DNA of 60,304 nucleotides from Sideroxyarcus sp. (GCA_030652215.1 JAUSBC010000082.1:1-60304), one strand, 5' to 3'; numbered from the stretch's first letter, positions 30,189-38,649 are shown. Made by a program: numbers and translations. Notes: generated by a model not told the origin, from the letters alone.

Positions 30189-31286
30189 ATGAACGCGGCC
30201 AAACTCAAACAACGTTTCATGCAACACCTCGACCCCGTGCTGCTGGCCGGGCTCGGCGGGTTTGCCTTCGTCAGCCTGATGCTGATGTACAGCGCCAGCG
30301 ACGGTAGCTGGATGCGCGTGCTGGCGCAGTTCGTCAACTTCCTGGTCGCGTTCGGTGCGCTGTGGATCGTTGCCAACATGCCGTTGCACTGGCTGCTGCG
30401 CAGTGCCGTGCCCATGTACGTGCTCGGCATGCTGCTGTTGATCGCCGTTGCGCTGTTCGGCGAGATCAGTCACGGTGCGAGGCGCTGGCTCAACATCGGC
30501 GTGGCCACCATACAACCCTCGGAGCTGATGAAGATCGCCATTCCGCTGATGATGGCGTGGTACTTCGAAAAACACGAAGCGACGCTGAGGCTGGGCAATT
30601 ATGTGGTGGCGACCATTCTGCTGTTGCTTCCGGTCGCGCTGATCGTGCGCCAGCCCGACCTCGGTACCTCCATCCTGATCTGGGCGAGCGGATTCTATGT
30701 GCTGTTCCTGGCCGGCCTCTCCTGGCGCATCATGATCGGTTTGTCGGTGGCGGCTGCAGCCAGCGCGCCGTTCCTGTGGTCAATGCTGCACGACTACCAG
30801 CGCCACCGCATCCTCATGCTGCTCGATCCATCGCAGGACGCGCTGGGCAAGGGCTACCATACCATCCAGGGAATGATCGCCGTCGGCTCCGGTGGCATAC
30901 TCGGCAAGGGCTACATGAACGGCACGCAGACGCACCTCGACTTCCTGCCCGAGCGCACCACCGACTTCGTCTTCGCGGTCTGGTCCGAGGAATTCGGCCT
31001 GATTGGAAATCTGCTGCTGCTCGGCCTGTATGGACTGGTAATCGGTCGCGGCTTCATCATCACTGCCAACGCCTCAACCTATTTCACGCGCCTGATGGCG
31101 GGCAGCATCACGCTTACCTTCTTTACCTATGCCTTCGTCAACATGGGCATGGTCAGCGGCATCCTGCCCGTGGTGGGCGTGCCTTTGCCGCTCATCAGCT
31201 ACGGCGGCACATCTCTGCTCACGCTGATGCTGGGCTTTGGTATGCTGATGAGTATCCACACGCACAAGCAACTCGTTAAAACTTAG
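30189..31286 (+). CDS. rodA: Rod-shape-determining SEDS glycosyltransferase RodA
   Basis: Polymerises lipid II into glycan strands together with PBP2. The ATG is two bases after the mrdA stop; the 365-residue length is typical. About ten transmembrane segments occur (for example FAFVSLMLMYSAS and AVPMYVLGMLLLIAVALFG). SEDS family motifs include RWLNIG...QPSELMKIA, RQPDLGTSILIW, the DFVFAVWSEEFGLIGN block with the conserved acidic residue, and VGVPLPLISYGGTS near the end. rlpA follows nine bases later. Confidence 0.97.
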   Translation: MNAAKLKQRFMQHLDPVLLAGLGGFAFVSLMLMYSASDGSWMRVLAQFVNFLVAFGALWIVANMPLHWLLRSAVPMYVLGMLLLIAVALFGEISHGARRWLNIGVATIQPSELMKIAIPLMMAWYFEKHEATLRLGNYVVATILLLLPVALIVRQPDLGTSILIWASGFYVLFLAGLSWRIMIGLSVAAAASAPFLWSMLHDYQRHRILMLLDPSQDALGKGYHTIQGMIAVGSGGILGKGYMNGTQTHLDFLPERTTDFVFAVWSEEFGLIGNLLLLGLYGLVIGRGFIITANASTYFTRLMAGSITLTFFTYAFVNMGMVSGILPVVGVPLPLISYGGTSLLTLMLGFGMLMSIHTHKQLVKT

Positions 31287-31295
31287 CAGGAGCCA

Positions 31296-32252
31296 ATGAT
31301 GAAAAAAGAAACGCTGTTGCCGATATTTGCCGCGCTTGTCCTGGGCGCCTGCGCCACCGGGCAGGGACCGACCGCGAAGCAACAGGGCGCTGCGCCCGTT
31401 GTGGATGCAGCCTCAGGCCCCGGCGCCAAATCCACTCGCGCCCCGTCCGGCGGCGGCTACCTGGCGGGCGACGGTCCCGGCGCGGACACGCCGTCGAATC
31501 TCGACAGCATTCCCGATGCCGTGCCCAGGGCGGAACCTCTGCATCGCTATGCCAACCGTCCCTACTCCGCGCTGGGTAAAACCTACACCCCGCTGCAGAC
31601 AACCGGCAGCTACAAAGAGCGCGGTAGCGCATCCTGGTACGGGAAGAAATTTCACGGCCAGCGCACCTCCATCGGCGAGATATACGACATGTACGCCATG
31701 ACCGCCGCGCATCCCACGCTGCCCATCCCCAGCTATGCCAAAGTCACCAGCGTCGCCACCGGCAAATCCGTCATCGTGCGCGTCAACGACCGCGGCCCCT
31801 TCCTGCACAGCCGCATCATGGACCTCTCCTACGTCGCCGCGCACAAGCTCGGCTACATCAACCAGGGCAGCGCCGAAGTCATCGTCGAAAGCATTGCAGT
31901 CGACAGCAACGCCCCGATGATTTCCGCCATCGAGCCGGCTGGCGTCACCGTCGAGCCGATTTCGGTTGCGCCCATCGCGGCAGCGTCCGCCATGCCTGTC
32001 GAAACCTCCGGCACACCGACAGGCCAGGTCTTTCTGCAGTTCGGGGCATTCAAATCGGCGCAAGGTGCGGAAAGCTTTCTCGTCAGAATGCGTGAAGAAA
32101 TGGGCGACAGCGGCAAGCGCTTCTCGCTGTATGAAAAAGAAGGCCTGACCCGCGTGCACTACGGCCCGTACCAGAACGCGAACGAAGCGCGCAACGCCGC
32201 GAGCAAATTCGAAGCCAGACTCGGCTTCAAACCCTTCGTGAGCCTGCACTAA
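31296..32252 (+). CDS. rlpA: Septal ring lytic transglycosylase RlpA (lipoprotein, SPOR domain)
   Basis: The 318-residue lipoprotein has the lipobox LVLGAC near residue 17, a double-psi beta-barrel RlpA domain (RGSASWYGKKFHGQRTSIGE, AAHPTLPIPSYAKVTSV, VRVNDRGPFLHSRIMDLS) with the conserved catalytic-site residues Glu and Asp, an Ala/Pro/Ser linker and a C-terminal SPOR domain (VFLQFGAFKSAQGAESFLVR). It acts on denuded peptidoglycan in the outer envelope. A CAGGAG site precedes the ATG. It overlaps the next gene by one base (TAATG). Confidence 0.95.
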   Translation: MMKKETLLPIFAALVLGACATGQGPTAKQQGAAPVVDAASGPGAKSTRAPSGGGYLAGDGPGADTPSNLDSIPDAVPRAEPLHRYANRPYSALGKTYTPLQTTGSYKERGSASWYGKKFHGQRTSIGEIYDMYAMTAAHPTLPIPSYAKVTSVATGKSVIVRVNDRGPFLHSRIMDLSYVAAHKLGYINQGSAEVIVESIAVDSNAPMISAIEPAGVTVEPISVAPIAAASAMPVETSGTPTGQVFLQFGAFKSAQGAESFLVRMREEMGDSGKRFSLYEKEGLTRVHYGPYQNANEARNAASKFEARLGFKPFVSLH

Positions 32253-32602
32253 TGCGCGATGCCGCCAACATCGCTGTCGGCATCGTCGCACTCATCCACG
32301 TCTACATCCTCGTGCTGGAAATGTTCCTGTGGGAAAAACCCGCAGGCCTGCGCACGTTCGGCCTGACCAAAGAATTTGCCGCAGCGAGCAGGGTGCTGGC
32401 GGCGAATCAGGGTTTGTATAACGGGTTTCTGGCGGCGGGGTTGATCTGGGGATTGTTCGCCGGCTACGTTGACGTGCAGAAATTCTTCCTCTGGTGTGTG
32501 GTGGTGGCCGGGGTGTATGGAGCGATGACGGCGAATATCAGGATACTTTGGGTGCAGGCGATGCCGGCGGGAGTGGGCTTGGTTTTGTTGGCGTTGGCGT
32601 AA
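32252..32602 (+). CDS. DUF1304 family membrane protein
   Basis: The 116-residue product has four hydrophobic segments (IAVGIVALIHVYILVLEMFL, LYNGFLAAGLIWGLFAGY, KFFLWCVVVAGVYGAMTA and VGLVLLALA). It carries the DUF1304 pattern: an early HVYI...EMFLW block and the central LAANQGLYNGFLAAGL. Function is not established. Its ATG overlaps the rlpA stop codon, so it is the translationally coupled last gene of the cell-shape block. Confidence 0.85.
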   Translation: MRDAANIAVGIVALIHVYILVLEMFLWEKPAGLRTFGLTKEFAAASRVLAANQGLYNGFLAAGLIWGLFAGYVDVQKFFLWCVVVAGVYGAMTANIRILWVQAMPAGVGLVLLALA

Positions 32603-32611
32603 CTAATGCCG

Positions 32612-32836
32612 TTCGTGCTGAGCCTGTCGAAGCATGAATGAATGGCACCATACCGTCGGGCTACCCCCGACGGTGTTGGGTTTGTTTTAAGAATCCGCGT
32701 GGGCAGTGCGAACGGGTAACGGCACAGCCGTTGGGTACTCGTCGGCCTCCCCCTTGCGGGGACAGAAACGTGCCCACCCTACACGCTTCAGGTTGCACGC
32801 CGCTTTGCGGCGACCCTTCGACAGGCTCAGGGCGAA
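32612..32836. repeat. Composite repeat cluster downstream of the cell-shape operon
   Basis: The 357-base gap before the rhodanese genes is built of several palindromes: TTCGTGCTGAGCCTGTCGAA (32612-32631) and its near-complement TTCGACAGGCTCAGGGCGAA (32817-32836) form the ends; inside are a perfect CCGTCGGG/CCCGACGG hairpin (32653-32673) and a segment ending TGCCCACCCTACACG that resembles the GTAGGRTGGG repeats at 923 and 59103. No credible gene is inside. Confidence 0.7.
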
Positions 32837-32902
32837 CGGCCTTTGAGTCAGCATCCCCATATTTACCTCCCAACCCATATCACCCCTACCCCCATCATGA
32901 GT

Positions 32903-32931
32903 TTGCCATCATATTAGAATATGCTAATATG
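32903..32931 (+). promoter_or_regulatory. Promoter overlapped by a perfect palindromic operator for the rhodanese pair
   Basis: TTGCCA (32903-32908), 16 bases, then TAATAT (32925-32930) makes a good sigma-70 promoter. An exact inverted repeat CATATTAG-N6-CTAATATG (32910-32917, 32924-32931) spans the spacer and the -10 box, as expected for a repressor operator. ArsR-family persulfide sensors (BigR type) use AT-rich palindromes at rhodanese genes, so such a repressor is a reasonable guess. No candidate regulator gene lies in the window. Confidence 0.65.
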
Positions 32932-32959
32932 CAAGCACTATTAAACGAGGAGCCCCAAC

Positions 32960-33295
32960 ATGTTTGGTATGAACGTAAAAGAAATCGACGCAATTGAACT
33001 GGATAAATGGGTGAGCACACCCGACCACGGTTTTCGCGTCATCGATGTGCGTCAGATGTCGGAAATCGCGCATGGAACCGTGCCAAAAGCAGAAGCCCTG
33101 CCGCTGAGCGTGCTGCCTGCCAAGATCCACGAATTCTCGCGCGAAGAAAAACTGGTGATGGTTTGCCACAGCGGCGCGCGCTCGGCACAGGCCTGCATGT
33201 TCATGCAGCAGCAGGGGTTCTCCAACGTGTACAACCTGCGCGGCGGGATGATGGGGTGGGTGCGTAGCGGGTTCCCTGCTCACCGTCTGGCTTGA
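32960..33295 (+). CDS. Cytoplasmic rhodanese-like sulfurtransferase
   Basis: A single rhodanese domain of 111 residues without a signal peptide. The active-site loop is VCHSGARSAQ with the persulfide-carrying Cys; the family also shows FRVIDVRQMSE and YNLRGGMMGWV. It probably relays sulfane sulfur in the cytoplasm. An AACGAGGAG site precedes the ATG. A second, exported rhodanese follows after seven bases, forming a pair that would handle sulfur on both sides of the inner membrane. The upstream palindromic operator suggests induction by sulfide or persulfide. Confidence 0.92.
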   Translation: MFGMNVKEIDAIELDKWVSTPDHGFRVIDVRQMSEIAHGTVPKAEALPLSVLPAKIHEFSREEKLVMVCHSGARSAQACMFMQQQGFSNVYNLRGGMMGWVRSGFPAHRLA

Positions 33296-33302
33296 GGTCT
33301 CT

Positions 33303-33695
33303 ATGAAAACGAAATTAATGATCGGTGCAGCCGCATTGTTGGGATTTGCGCTGCTGTCGCAACAATTGTCTGCCAGTCAGGGTGTGGACGTGAAGCAGGC
33401 ACATAACATGGTGACCAGCCAGGGAGCACTGCTGCTGGATGTGCGCGAACCTTCCGAATTTGCGGCCATCCATGCGTCGAGCGCGAAGCTGATTCCCTTG
33501 GGCGAAGTAGGCCTGCGTTTGAAAGAGATCGAGGCTTACAAAGACAAGCCGGTCGCGGTGATTTGCCGCTCCGGCCGTCGCTCGGCCAAGGCGGTCGCAC
33601 TTTTGCAGGAAGCCGGCTTTACCCAAGCGGTCAACGTGCAGGGTGGAACCAATGCCTGGGAGCAGGCCGGTTTGGAAGTCATCAAGCAGCAATAG
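33303..33695 (+). CDS. Exported rhodanese-like sulfurtransferase
   Basis: The 130-residue product has an N-terminal signal or anchor (MKTKLMIGAAALLGFALLSQ) and one rhodanese domain (LLLDVREPSEFAAIHAS, active loop ICRSGRRSAK, VQGGTNAWEQAG), so it should act in the periplasm. It is co-transcribed with the cytoplasmic rhodanese seven bases upstream. Its substrates are unknown; thiosulfate or periplasmic persulfides are plausible in a sulfur-metabolising bacterium. It ends 16 bases before the convergent rlmI stop. Confidence 0.9.
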   Translation: MKTKLMIGAAALLGFALLSQQLSASQGVDVKQAHNMVTSQGALLLDVREPSEFAAIHASSAKLIPLGEVGLRLKEIEAYKDKPVAVICRSGRRSAKAVALLQEAGFTQAVNVQGGTNAWEQAGLEVIKQQ

Positions 33696-33703
33696 ACTCC
33701 GGT

Positions 33704-33720
33704 GCGGGCGTTCAGCCCGC
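33704..33720. terminator. Small hairpin between convergent rhodanese and rlmI
   Basis: Perfect 6-bp GC-rich stem GCGGGC/GCCCGC with a 5-base loop, overlapping the rlmI stop codon. No T-run follows on either strand, so terminator function is uncertain. Confidence 0.35.
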
Positions 33721-35052
33721 TACCCGCAACACCAACCCCTTTAAGTAAGCCCCCTCGGGAAAACTCAGCAGCACCGGATGATCCGGCGCTGCGTGCAGCT
33801 TCTTCACGATCTGCGCATCCACGCCCGCATCCAGTGCAGCCCCGGCAATGATCTTCTGGAACAGATCGTCGCTGATGCCGCCGGAGCAGGAGTAGGTGAA
33901 CAGCAAACCGCCCGGACGCAGCAATTTGAACCCCAGCAGGTTGATATCTTTGTAAGCGCGCGAGGCCTTTTCGGCGAAGGCGGCGGTGGGGGCGAACTTG
34001 GGCGGATCGAGAACAATCAAATCGAACTTGCGGTTCTGGTCACGCAGTTTGCGCAACGCTTCGAACACGTCGGCACATTGCCATTCGGCTTTCGATGCAT
34101 CGAGGCCGTTCAGGTCCGCATTGGTTTGCGCGAGCTGCAGCGCTTCCTGCGAAGAGTCGATGGACAGCACCGACTTCGCCCCGCCGCGCAGGGCATACAG
34201 CGAAAATCCGCCGGTGTAGCAGAAGCAGTTGAGCACGTCGCGGCCGTCGGTCAGCGTGCCGGTCAGCGCGCGGTTGTCGCGCTGGTCGAGATAGAAACCG
34301 GTCTTCTGTCCGGCGGCCACATCCACGCCAAAGCGTATGCCGTTTTCGGCTACTTCGACTTTCTCCGGCAGCGTGCCGCGTACTATGCCATTACGCGCAG
34401 GCAGTCCTTCCAGTTCGCGCCCGTCGGAATCCGAGCGCTCGTAGATGCAAACGGGCGAACACAGTTCCTGCAGGATCTCGGCGATGGTTTCGCGCCAGTG
34501 TTCAGGGCCGGCGCTGCCGAGTTGCATGACCAGCACGTTGCCGTATTGGTCCACGATGAGGCCCGGCAATCCGTCGGATTCGCCGTGGATGAGGCGCATG
34601 CCATTGCCGTTGCTTTCAAGTCCAAGGGTGCGGCGCGCTGCCAATGCGTTGGCGATACGGTTTCGGAAGAACGCCTTGTCGACAACATCCGCCTCGATCC
34701 AGGACCAGACCCTCGCGGTGATCTGCGAGGCGGCGTTGTAGGCCGCCCATGCCAGAAACTTGCCGTCCGCATCACGTATTGCCACGGTGTCGCCGCTGGC
34801 CGGTTTGCCGTCTATGCACTCCACCGCACCGGAGAACACCCACGGATGGCGGCGCAGCAGTGATTTGTCGCGCTCCGCCTTGAGGACGATGCAGGGGCGT
34901 CCCATCGGGTTTCCGGTGCGAACGGGCGCGGCGGCTTTGGGCGCAGATGCGGCGGGTTTTTGTTTGTCGCGCTTCACGCGGTTGCGAAAGTCGATGCCGC
35001 CTTGTGAGGGGCGGTGCGGGGTCGAATGGGATTTTTGTTTTGGATTGGTCAT
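33712..35052 (-). CDS. rlmI: 23S rRNA (cytosine-C5) methyltransferase, RlmI family
   Basis: The family methylates C1962 of 23S rRNA. Domain order: a basic N-terminal extension of about 49 residues, PUA domain (CIVLKAERDKSLLRRHPWVF), an EEHEA-like central part, then a Rossmann SAM-methyltransferase with VLNCFCYTGGFSLYALRGG, DLIVLDPPKFAPT and FTYSCSGG (catalytic Cys). The ATG at 35052 overlaps the xerC stop codon (ATGA); the alternative MGRPCIV start 49 codons in would give the standard length of about 397. It is the last gene of a minus-strand operon starting at 38538. Confidence 0.86.
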   Translation of the reverse strand: MTNPKQKSHSTPHRPSQGGIDFRNRVKRDKQKPAASAPKAAAPVRTGNPMGRPCIVLKAERDKSLLRRHPWVFSGAVECIDGKPASGDTVAIRDADGKFLAWAAYNAASQITARVWSWIEADVVDKAFFRNRIANALAARRTLGLESNGNGMRLIHGESDGLPGLIVDQYGNVLVMQLGSAGPEHWRETIAEILQELCSPVCIYERSDSDGRELEGLPARNGIVRGTLPEKVEVAENGIRFGVDVAAGQKTGFYLDQRDNRALTGTLTDGRDVLNCFCYTGGFSLYALRGGAKSVLSIDSSQEALQLAQTNADLNGLDASKAEWQCADVFEALRKLRDQNRKFDLIVLDPPKFAPTAAFAEKASRAYKDINLLGFKLLRPGGLLFTYSCSGGISDDLFQKIIAGAALDAGVDAQIVKKLHAAPDHPVLLSFPEGAYLKGLVLRVAG

Positions 35053-35948
35053 GTTTTCTTTTTGGCACGCGGATGCGCACCGTCGTAGATTTTGGAGAGG
35101 TACTGGAAATCGAGGTGAGTATAGACCTGTGTGGTCGAAATACTCGCGTGTCCCAACATTTCTTGCACGGCACGCAAATCGCCGGAAGATTGCAGCACAT
35201 GTGTGGCGAAGGAGTGGCGCAGCAGGTGGGGGTGCACACCGCTGGCGATGCCCTGTGTGATACCGCGTTGCCTGAGTTGCAACTGCACCGTGCGCGGCGA
35301 GATGCGTTCGCCCTTCTTTCCGACGAAGAGCGCCTTCTCGTCAGGCTTGGCGATCTGATCGCGCACCTTCATCCACGCTTGCAGTGCGTCTATGGCATGG
35401 CTGCCCAGCGGCACGATGCGCGTCTTGTTGCCTTTGCCGGTGACGCGCACCGAGGCGTCGGCGTAATCCATGTCAATGGGATCAAGGCTGACCAGTTCGG
35501 CCAGCCGCAAACCGGAAGAATAGAGCAACTCGAACATCGCCTTGTCGCGCGCGTCCAGCGGCGTCACCACGGGCATCTCGACCAGCTTCACCGCTTCATC
35601 GGGGGACAACGCATGCGGCAAGGTCTTGGGCGCCTTGGGGGCGCGCAGGCCGACGCAGGGGTTGCTTTTGCAGCCGTGGTCGCGCATCAGGTAGCCGTAA
35701 AAACCGCGCCAGGCGGAGAGCACGCGCGCCAGCGAACGTCCGCCAAGACCGTTGCCGTGCAGTTGCGCGATGTAGCGGCGGATGTGGTGGCTTTTCAGGT
35801 CGGGTAACGGGGTTTCCCCGGCGAGTGCCAGCAGGCGACGGATGTCGCGCGCGTAGTTCTCGGCAGTCAGCGGGGAGTAATTGCGCTCGTTATGCAGGTA
35901 GGCAAGGTAGCCTTGCAGTGTGGCGGGTACTTGTTCAGCGGCGGGCAT
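35049..35948 (-). CDS. xerC: Tyrosine recombinase XerC
   Basis: Resolves chromosome dimers at dif with XerD. At 299 residues it has normal length, starting MPAAEQVPATLQGYLAYLHNE. Catalytic residues are visible: Arg148 (SSGLRLAEL), Lys172 (TGKGNKTR), His241 and Arg244 (HLLRHSFATH), His267 (GHASI) and nucleophile Tyr276. The order dapF, DUF484, xerC is the same as in the enterobacterial dapF operon, so this is the housekeeping recombinase and not an island integrase. The start overlaps the DUF484 stop by one base (TGATG). Confidence 0.96.
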   Translation of the reverse strand: MPAAEQVPATLQGYLAYLHNERNYSPLTAENYARDIRRLLALAGETPLPDLKSHHIRRYIAQLHGNGLGGRSLARVLSAWRGFYGYLMRDHGCKSNPCVGLRAPKAPKTLPHALSPDEAVKLVEMPVVTPLDARDKAMFELLYSSGLRLAELVSLDPIDMDYADASVRVTGKGNKTRIVPLGSHAIDALQAWMKVRDQIAKPDEKALFVGKKGERISPRTVQLQLRQRGITQGIASGVHPHLLRHSFATHVLQSSGDLRAVQEMLGHASISTTQVYTHLDFQYLSKIYDGAHPRAKKKT

Positions 35949-36568
35949 CACACATGCAGGTTGAACGCGCTGCCCAGTGTTTCCGCAATGCGTTGCAGGA
36001 ACAGCGTACCCATCTCGGGGTAGAAGCGTTGCTTGTCTTCGCTGGCCAGGATGAGCAGGCCTATGGTCTGGCCGTGCGCGCGCAACGGCAAATAGGCGAA
36101 CGAATGCAGATGCTCGGCCGCGTCGCCGAACCAGGGTAACGTATCGTGCACGGCGTGATGCGTGCAGACCGGCTGCGGGTGCTGGTCGGCAAAAGCCAGC
36201 ACTTCCGGACTGGGCGGCTCGTCTTTCCACAAGTGCAGTGCCACATGCGGGATGGCGAAAATGTCGCGCATATTGTGCACGGTCAGGCTCTGCAGCGTGG
36301 CGCGGTCGTGCGGGCCGAACAGCGCGCAGTTGAATTTGTGCACTTGCAGTTGCAGCGCGTCATTCTCCTTGGCGAACTGCAACAGTTCGTGCAGTTTCTT
36401 TTCCAGCTCCTTCACGCGTTCGCGCAACGTCAGTAGTTGGCGCTCGGAAAGCGAAATGGTGCGGCCGCCGTGCGGATGCGGCAAATTGATCTGCGACAGC
36501 ATCTCCGCATGCTCTTCAAAGAACAGCGGGTTGTCCTGCAAGTATTGTGCTACGTCTTCTGCTCTCAT
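35948..36568 (-). CDS. DUF484 (YigA-type) GAF-like protein
   Basis: The 206-residue protein begins with the family hallmark VAQYLQDNPLFFEEHAEML and LPHPHGGRTISLSERQ, then a coiled coil (RERVKELEKKLHELLQFA), then a GAF-like domain ending LASEDKQRFYPEMGTLFLQRIAETLGSAF. It is conserved between dapF and xerC in proteobacteria; its role is unknown, perhaps signalling. The ribosome binding site (AGAGGTG) appears to come from the end of the palindromic element that separates it from dapF. It overlaps xerC by one base. Confidence 0.9.
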   Translation of the reverse strand: MRAEDVAQYLQDNPLFFEEHAEMLSQINLPHPHGGRTISLSERQLLTLRERVKELEKKLHELLQFAKENDALQLQVHKFNCALFGPHDRATLQSLTVHNMRDIFAIPHVALHLWKDEPPSPEVLAFADQHPQPVCTHHAVHDTLPWFGDAAEHLHSFAYLPLRAHGQTIGLLILASEDKQRFYPEMGTLFLQRIAETLGSAFNLHV

Positions 36569-36575
36569 TCGTTCA

Positions 36576-36706
36576 CCTCTAAAAATCCAAATTTCGTCGC
36601 AATACTGCGTTGCTCACAAAAAATTACTCCTTACATATTCACTATATGCTGCGTCGCAATTTTTTGCGCGCGCCTTGCCTTGCTTAGAACTTTGAATTTC
36701 TAGAGG
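36576..36706. mobile_element. MITE-like palindromic element between dapF and DUF484
   Basis: Imperfect terminal inverted repeats at 36576-36594 (CCTCTAAAAATCCAAATTT) and 36688-36706 (complement CCTCTAGAAATTCAAAGTT) agree at 16 of 19 positions. Inside are a perfect CAAAAAATT/AATTTTTTG pair (36617-36625, 36658-36666) and related CGTCGCAATACTGCG/GCTGCGTCGCAAT blocks. Every other junction of this operon overlaps by one to four bases, so the 151-base gap is most simply inserted DNA. There is no transposase, so it would be non-autonomous. Confidence 0.7.
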
Positions 36707-36719
36707 CGACCGTCGCCTC

Positions 36720-37550
36720 TTATAAGTTGATCTCGCCCTCGAATACCGTGATGGCCGGCCCGGTCATCATCACGGGCGAACGTTCGCCGGCCCAGGTGAT
36801 GGTCAGTGTGCCGCCGCGCGTGGCGACATGCACGGTGTTGTCCAGCAGTTTACGGCGGATACCGGTAACCACCGCCGCGCATGCGCCCGAGCCGCAGGAA
36901 AGTGTTTCGCCGGAACCGCGCTCGAAAACGCGCAGGCGGATGTGTTCGCGATCCACGATCTGCATGTAACCCGCGTTCACGCGCTTGGGGAAACGCGGAT
37001 GGCGCTCGATTTGCGGGCCCTGGGCGGCAACGGGCGCCGACTCGATGTCCGCGACGACCTGCACGGCGTGCGGGTTGCCCATGGACACGGCAGTGATCTG
37101 GATCGTTTCGTTCGCAAGCTGCAGCGGCTGGACCACTTCATGGCTGTCGCTGACGAACGGGATCTGCGACGGATCGAAAATGGGTGCGCCCATATTAACG
37201 GTGACGCGCCCGTCATCGTTCAGGCTGGGAGAGATCAGGCCGCTTTTGGTTTCCACCACGATTTCGCGTTTGCTCGTAAGCTTCTGGTCGTGCACGAAAC
37301 GCACAAAGCAGCGCGCGCCGTTGCCGCATTGTTCCACTTCGCTGCCGTCTGCATTGAAAATGCGATAGCGGAAATCGGCCTCTTCGCGCGGCGACTTTTC
37401 CACCAGCAATATCTGGTCGCAGCCGATGCCGAAATGGCGGTCGGCGATGAAGCGCAGTTGTTCGGGCGACAGGCCGATAGACTGGCGCACGCCGTCGAGC
37501 ACCACGAAATCGTTGCCTGCGCCGTGCATTTTGGTGAATTTAATGGTCAT
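36720..37550 (-). CDS. dapF: Diaminopimelate epimerase
   Basis: Converts LL-diaminopimelate to the meso form for lysine and peptidoglycan synthesis. The 276-residue enzyme has both catalytic cysteines: Cys75 in [11 protein letters not shown] and Cys219 in [12 protein letters not shown]. The opening [17 protein letters not shown] is typical. It overlaps the upstream tag stop codon by four bases (ATGA). The next operon gene, DUF484, is displaced by a MITE-like element. A short AGAGGCGA/TCGCCTCT hairpin lies immediately after the stop codon and may reduce read-through. Confidence 0.97.
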   Translation of the reverse strand: MTIKFTKMHGAGNDFVVLDGVRQSIGLSPEQLRFIADRHFGIGCDQILLVEKSPREEADFRYRIFNADGSEVEQCGNGARCFVRFVHDQKLTSKREIVVETKSGLISPSLNDDGRVTVNMGAPIFDPSQIPFVSDSHEVVQPLQLANETIQITAVSMGNPHAVQVVADIESAPVAAQGPQIERHPRFPKRVNAGYMQIVDREHIRLRVFERGSGETLSCGSGACAAVVTGIRRKLLDNTVHVATRGGTLTITWAGERSPVMMTGPAITVFEGEINL

Positions 37551-38116
37551 TTCGTTAGCTCTTTATATCTGAAGCAATCGGTCGTGTGGTCGTTAACCAT
37601 GCCGGTCGCCTGCATGTGCGCGTAGCAAATGGTGCTGCCGACGAACTTGAACCCGCGCCGTTTCAGTTCCTTGCTCATCGCATCCGATTCCTTCGTGCTG
37701 GCGGGAATTTGCGCCAGGCTGCGCCACGCGTTCTGTTTGGGTTTGCCGTCGACAAACTGCCAGATGAATTTGTCAAAGCTGCCGAACTCGGACTGCACTT
37801 CCAGGAACTTCTGCGCATTGGTCACGGCGGCCGCCACCTTCAACCGGTTGCGCACAATGCCCGCATCCTGCAACAGCGACGCTATTTTACCCGCGCCATA
37901 GCGGGCAATGCGAGCGGCATCGAAATCGTCGAAAGCGGCGCGGTAGTTTTCGCGCTTTTTCAGGATGGTAATCCAGCTCAGGCCGGCTTGTGCGCCTTCC
38001 AGGATCAGGAATTCGAACAGGGCTTTGTCGTCGTGCAGCGGTACACCCCATTCGGTGTCGTGATAAGTCTGGTACAACTCCGAGTCTCCGCACCAGGTGC
38101 AGCGCGGCTTGTTCAT
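37547..38116 (-). CDS. tag: DNA-3-methyladenine glycosylase I
   Basis: Removes N3-methyladenine from DNA in base-excision repair. At 189 residues it has typical length. The family opening [22 protein letters not shown] contains the zinc ligands Cys and His; [20 protein letters not shown] is the signature helix-hairpin-helix entry; the second zinc pair is in the C-terminal [10 protein letters not shown]. It is translationally coupled at both ends (ATGA with the CoA-binding gene upstream and with dapF downstream). Confidence 0.96.
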   Translation of the reverse strand: MNKPRCTWCGDSELYQTYHDTEWGVPLHDDKALFEFLILEGAQAGLSWITILKKRENYRAAFDDFDAARIARYGAGKIASLLQDAGIVRNRLKVAAAVTNAQKFLEVQSEFGSFDKFIWQFVDGKPKQNAWRSLAQIPASTKESDAMSKELKRRGFKFVGSTICYAHMQATGMVNDHTTDCFRYKELTK

Positions 38117-38538
38117 GCGTTTTCACTACATAATTGCGTGTAATCGCGGTATATGCAGCGATCCATCACCACGGTGATCCCGGCCTGTCGGGCGCGCAGT
38201 GCAGCTTCGTCGTGCACCACACCGTCCTGCAGCCAGAGGTTTTTGACGCCGAGCTTGATGCAACTGTCCACGATGGCGGGCACATGCTCGGAGGCGCGAA
38301 ACACATCCACGATGTCCGGAACCTCGGGCAGGCTTTCCAGGTCGGGATAGGCGATTTCGCCCAATACCTCTTTGACCAGAGGGCGAACCGGGAGAATGCG
38401 ATAGCCGAAACCCTGCATGGCCCGCGCCACGCCGAAGCTGGGCCGCGCCGCATTGGGAGACAAACCCACAACGGCGATGGTATGCACTTTGCGCAATAGT
38501 TCGCAGATGGCTTTTGAGCTGGGATTGGCGAAATTCAT
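38113..38538 (-). CDS. CoA-binding domain protein (YccU-like)
   Basis: A 141-residue Rossmann-type protein starting MNFANPSSKAICELL at 38538. Family motifs include IAVVGLSPNAARPSFGVARAM (nucleotide-binding loop), YRILPVRP, VDVFRASEHVPAIVD and LWLQDGVVHDEAALRARQAG. Members bind CoA in vitro; the cellular role is not known. It is the first recognisable gene of the minus-strand operon and overlaps tag by four bases. An upstream in-frame start codon exists but the chosen start fits the family length. Confidence 0.87.
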   Translation of the reverse strand: MNFANPSSKAICELLRKVHTIAVVGLSPNAARPSFGVARAMQGFGYRILPVRPLVKEVLGEIAYPDLESLPEVPDIVDVFRASEHVPAIVDSCIKLGVKNLWLQDGVVHDEAALRARQAGITVVMDRCIYRDYTQLCSENA

Positions 38539-38629
38539 GGCGTGCACGATAGCATTTTTTGCAGCGTCCGGCGCGGGCCGGGCCGACGTATTGTTTTCGC
38601 CGGGATGCGTGGCAGGCCGCAAAAAACGC

Positions 38630-38635
38630 TATACT
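38630..38635 (+). promoter_or_regulatory. -10 box of the tRNA-Arg gene
   Basis: TATACT followed by a GC-rich discriminator (GCGCGCCG), typical of stringently controlled stable-RNA promoters. No good -35 hexamer is visible at the expected distance. Confidence 0.5.
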
Positions 38636-38649
38636 GCGCGCCGTTCAAA

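Noticed and set aside
35049..35948. Integrase of a genomic island
   Set aside because: The recombinase is in the conserved dapF-DUF484-xerC operon and has the XerC length and catalytic residues.
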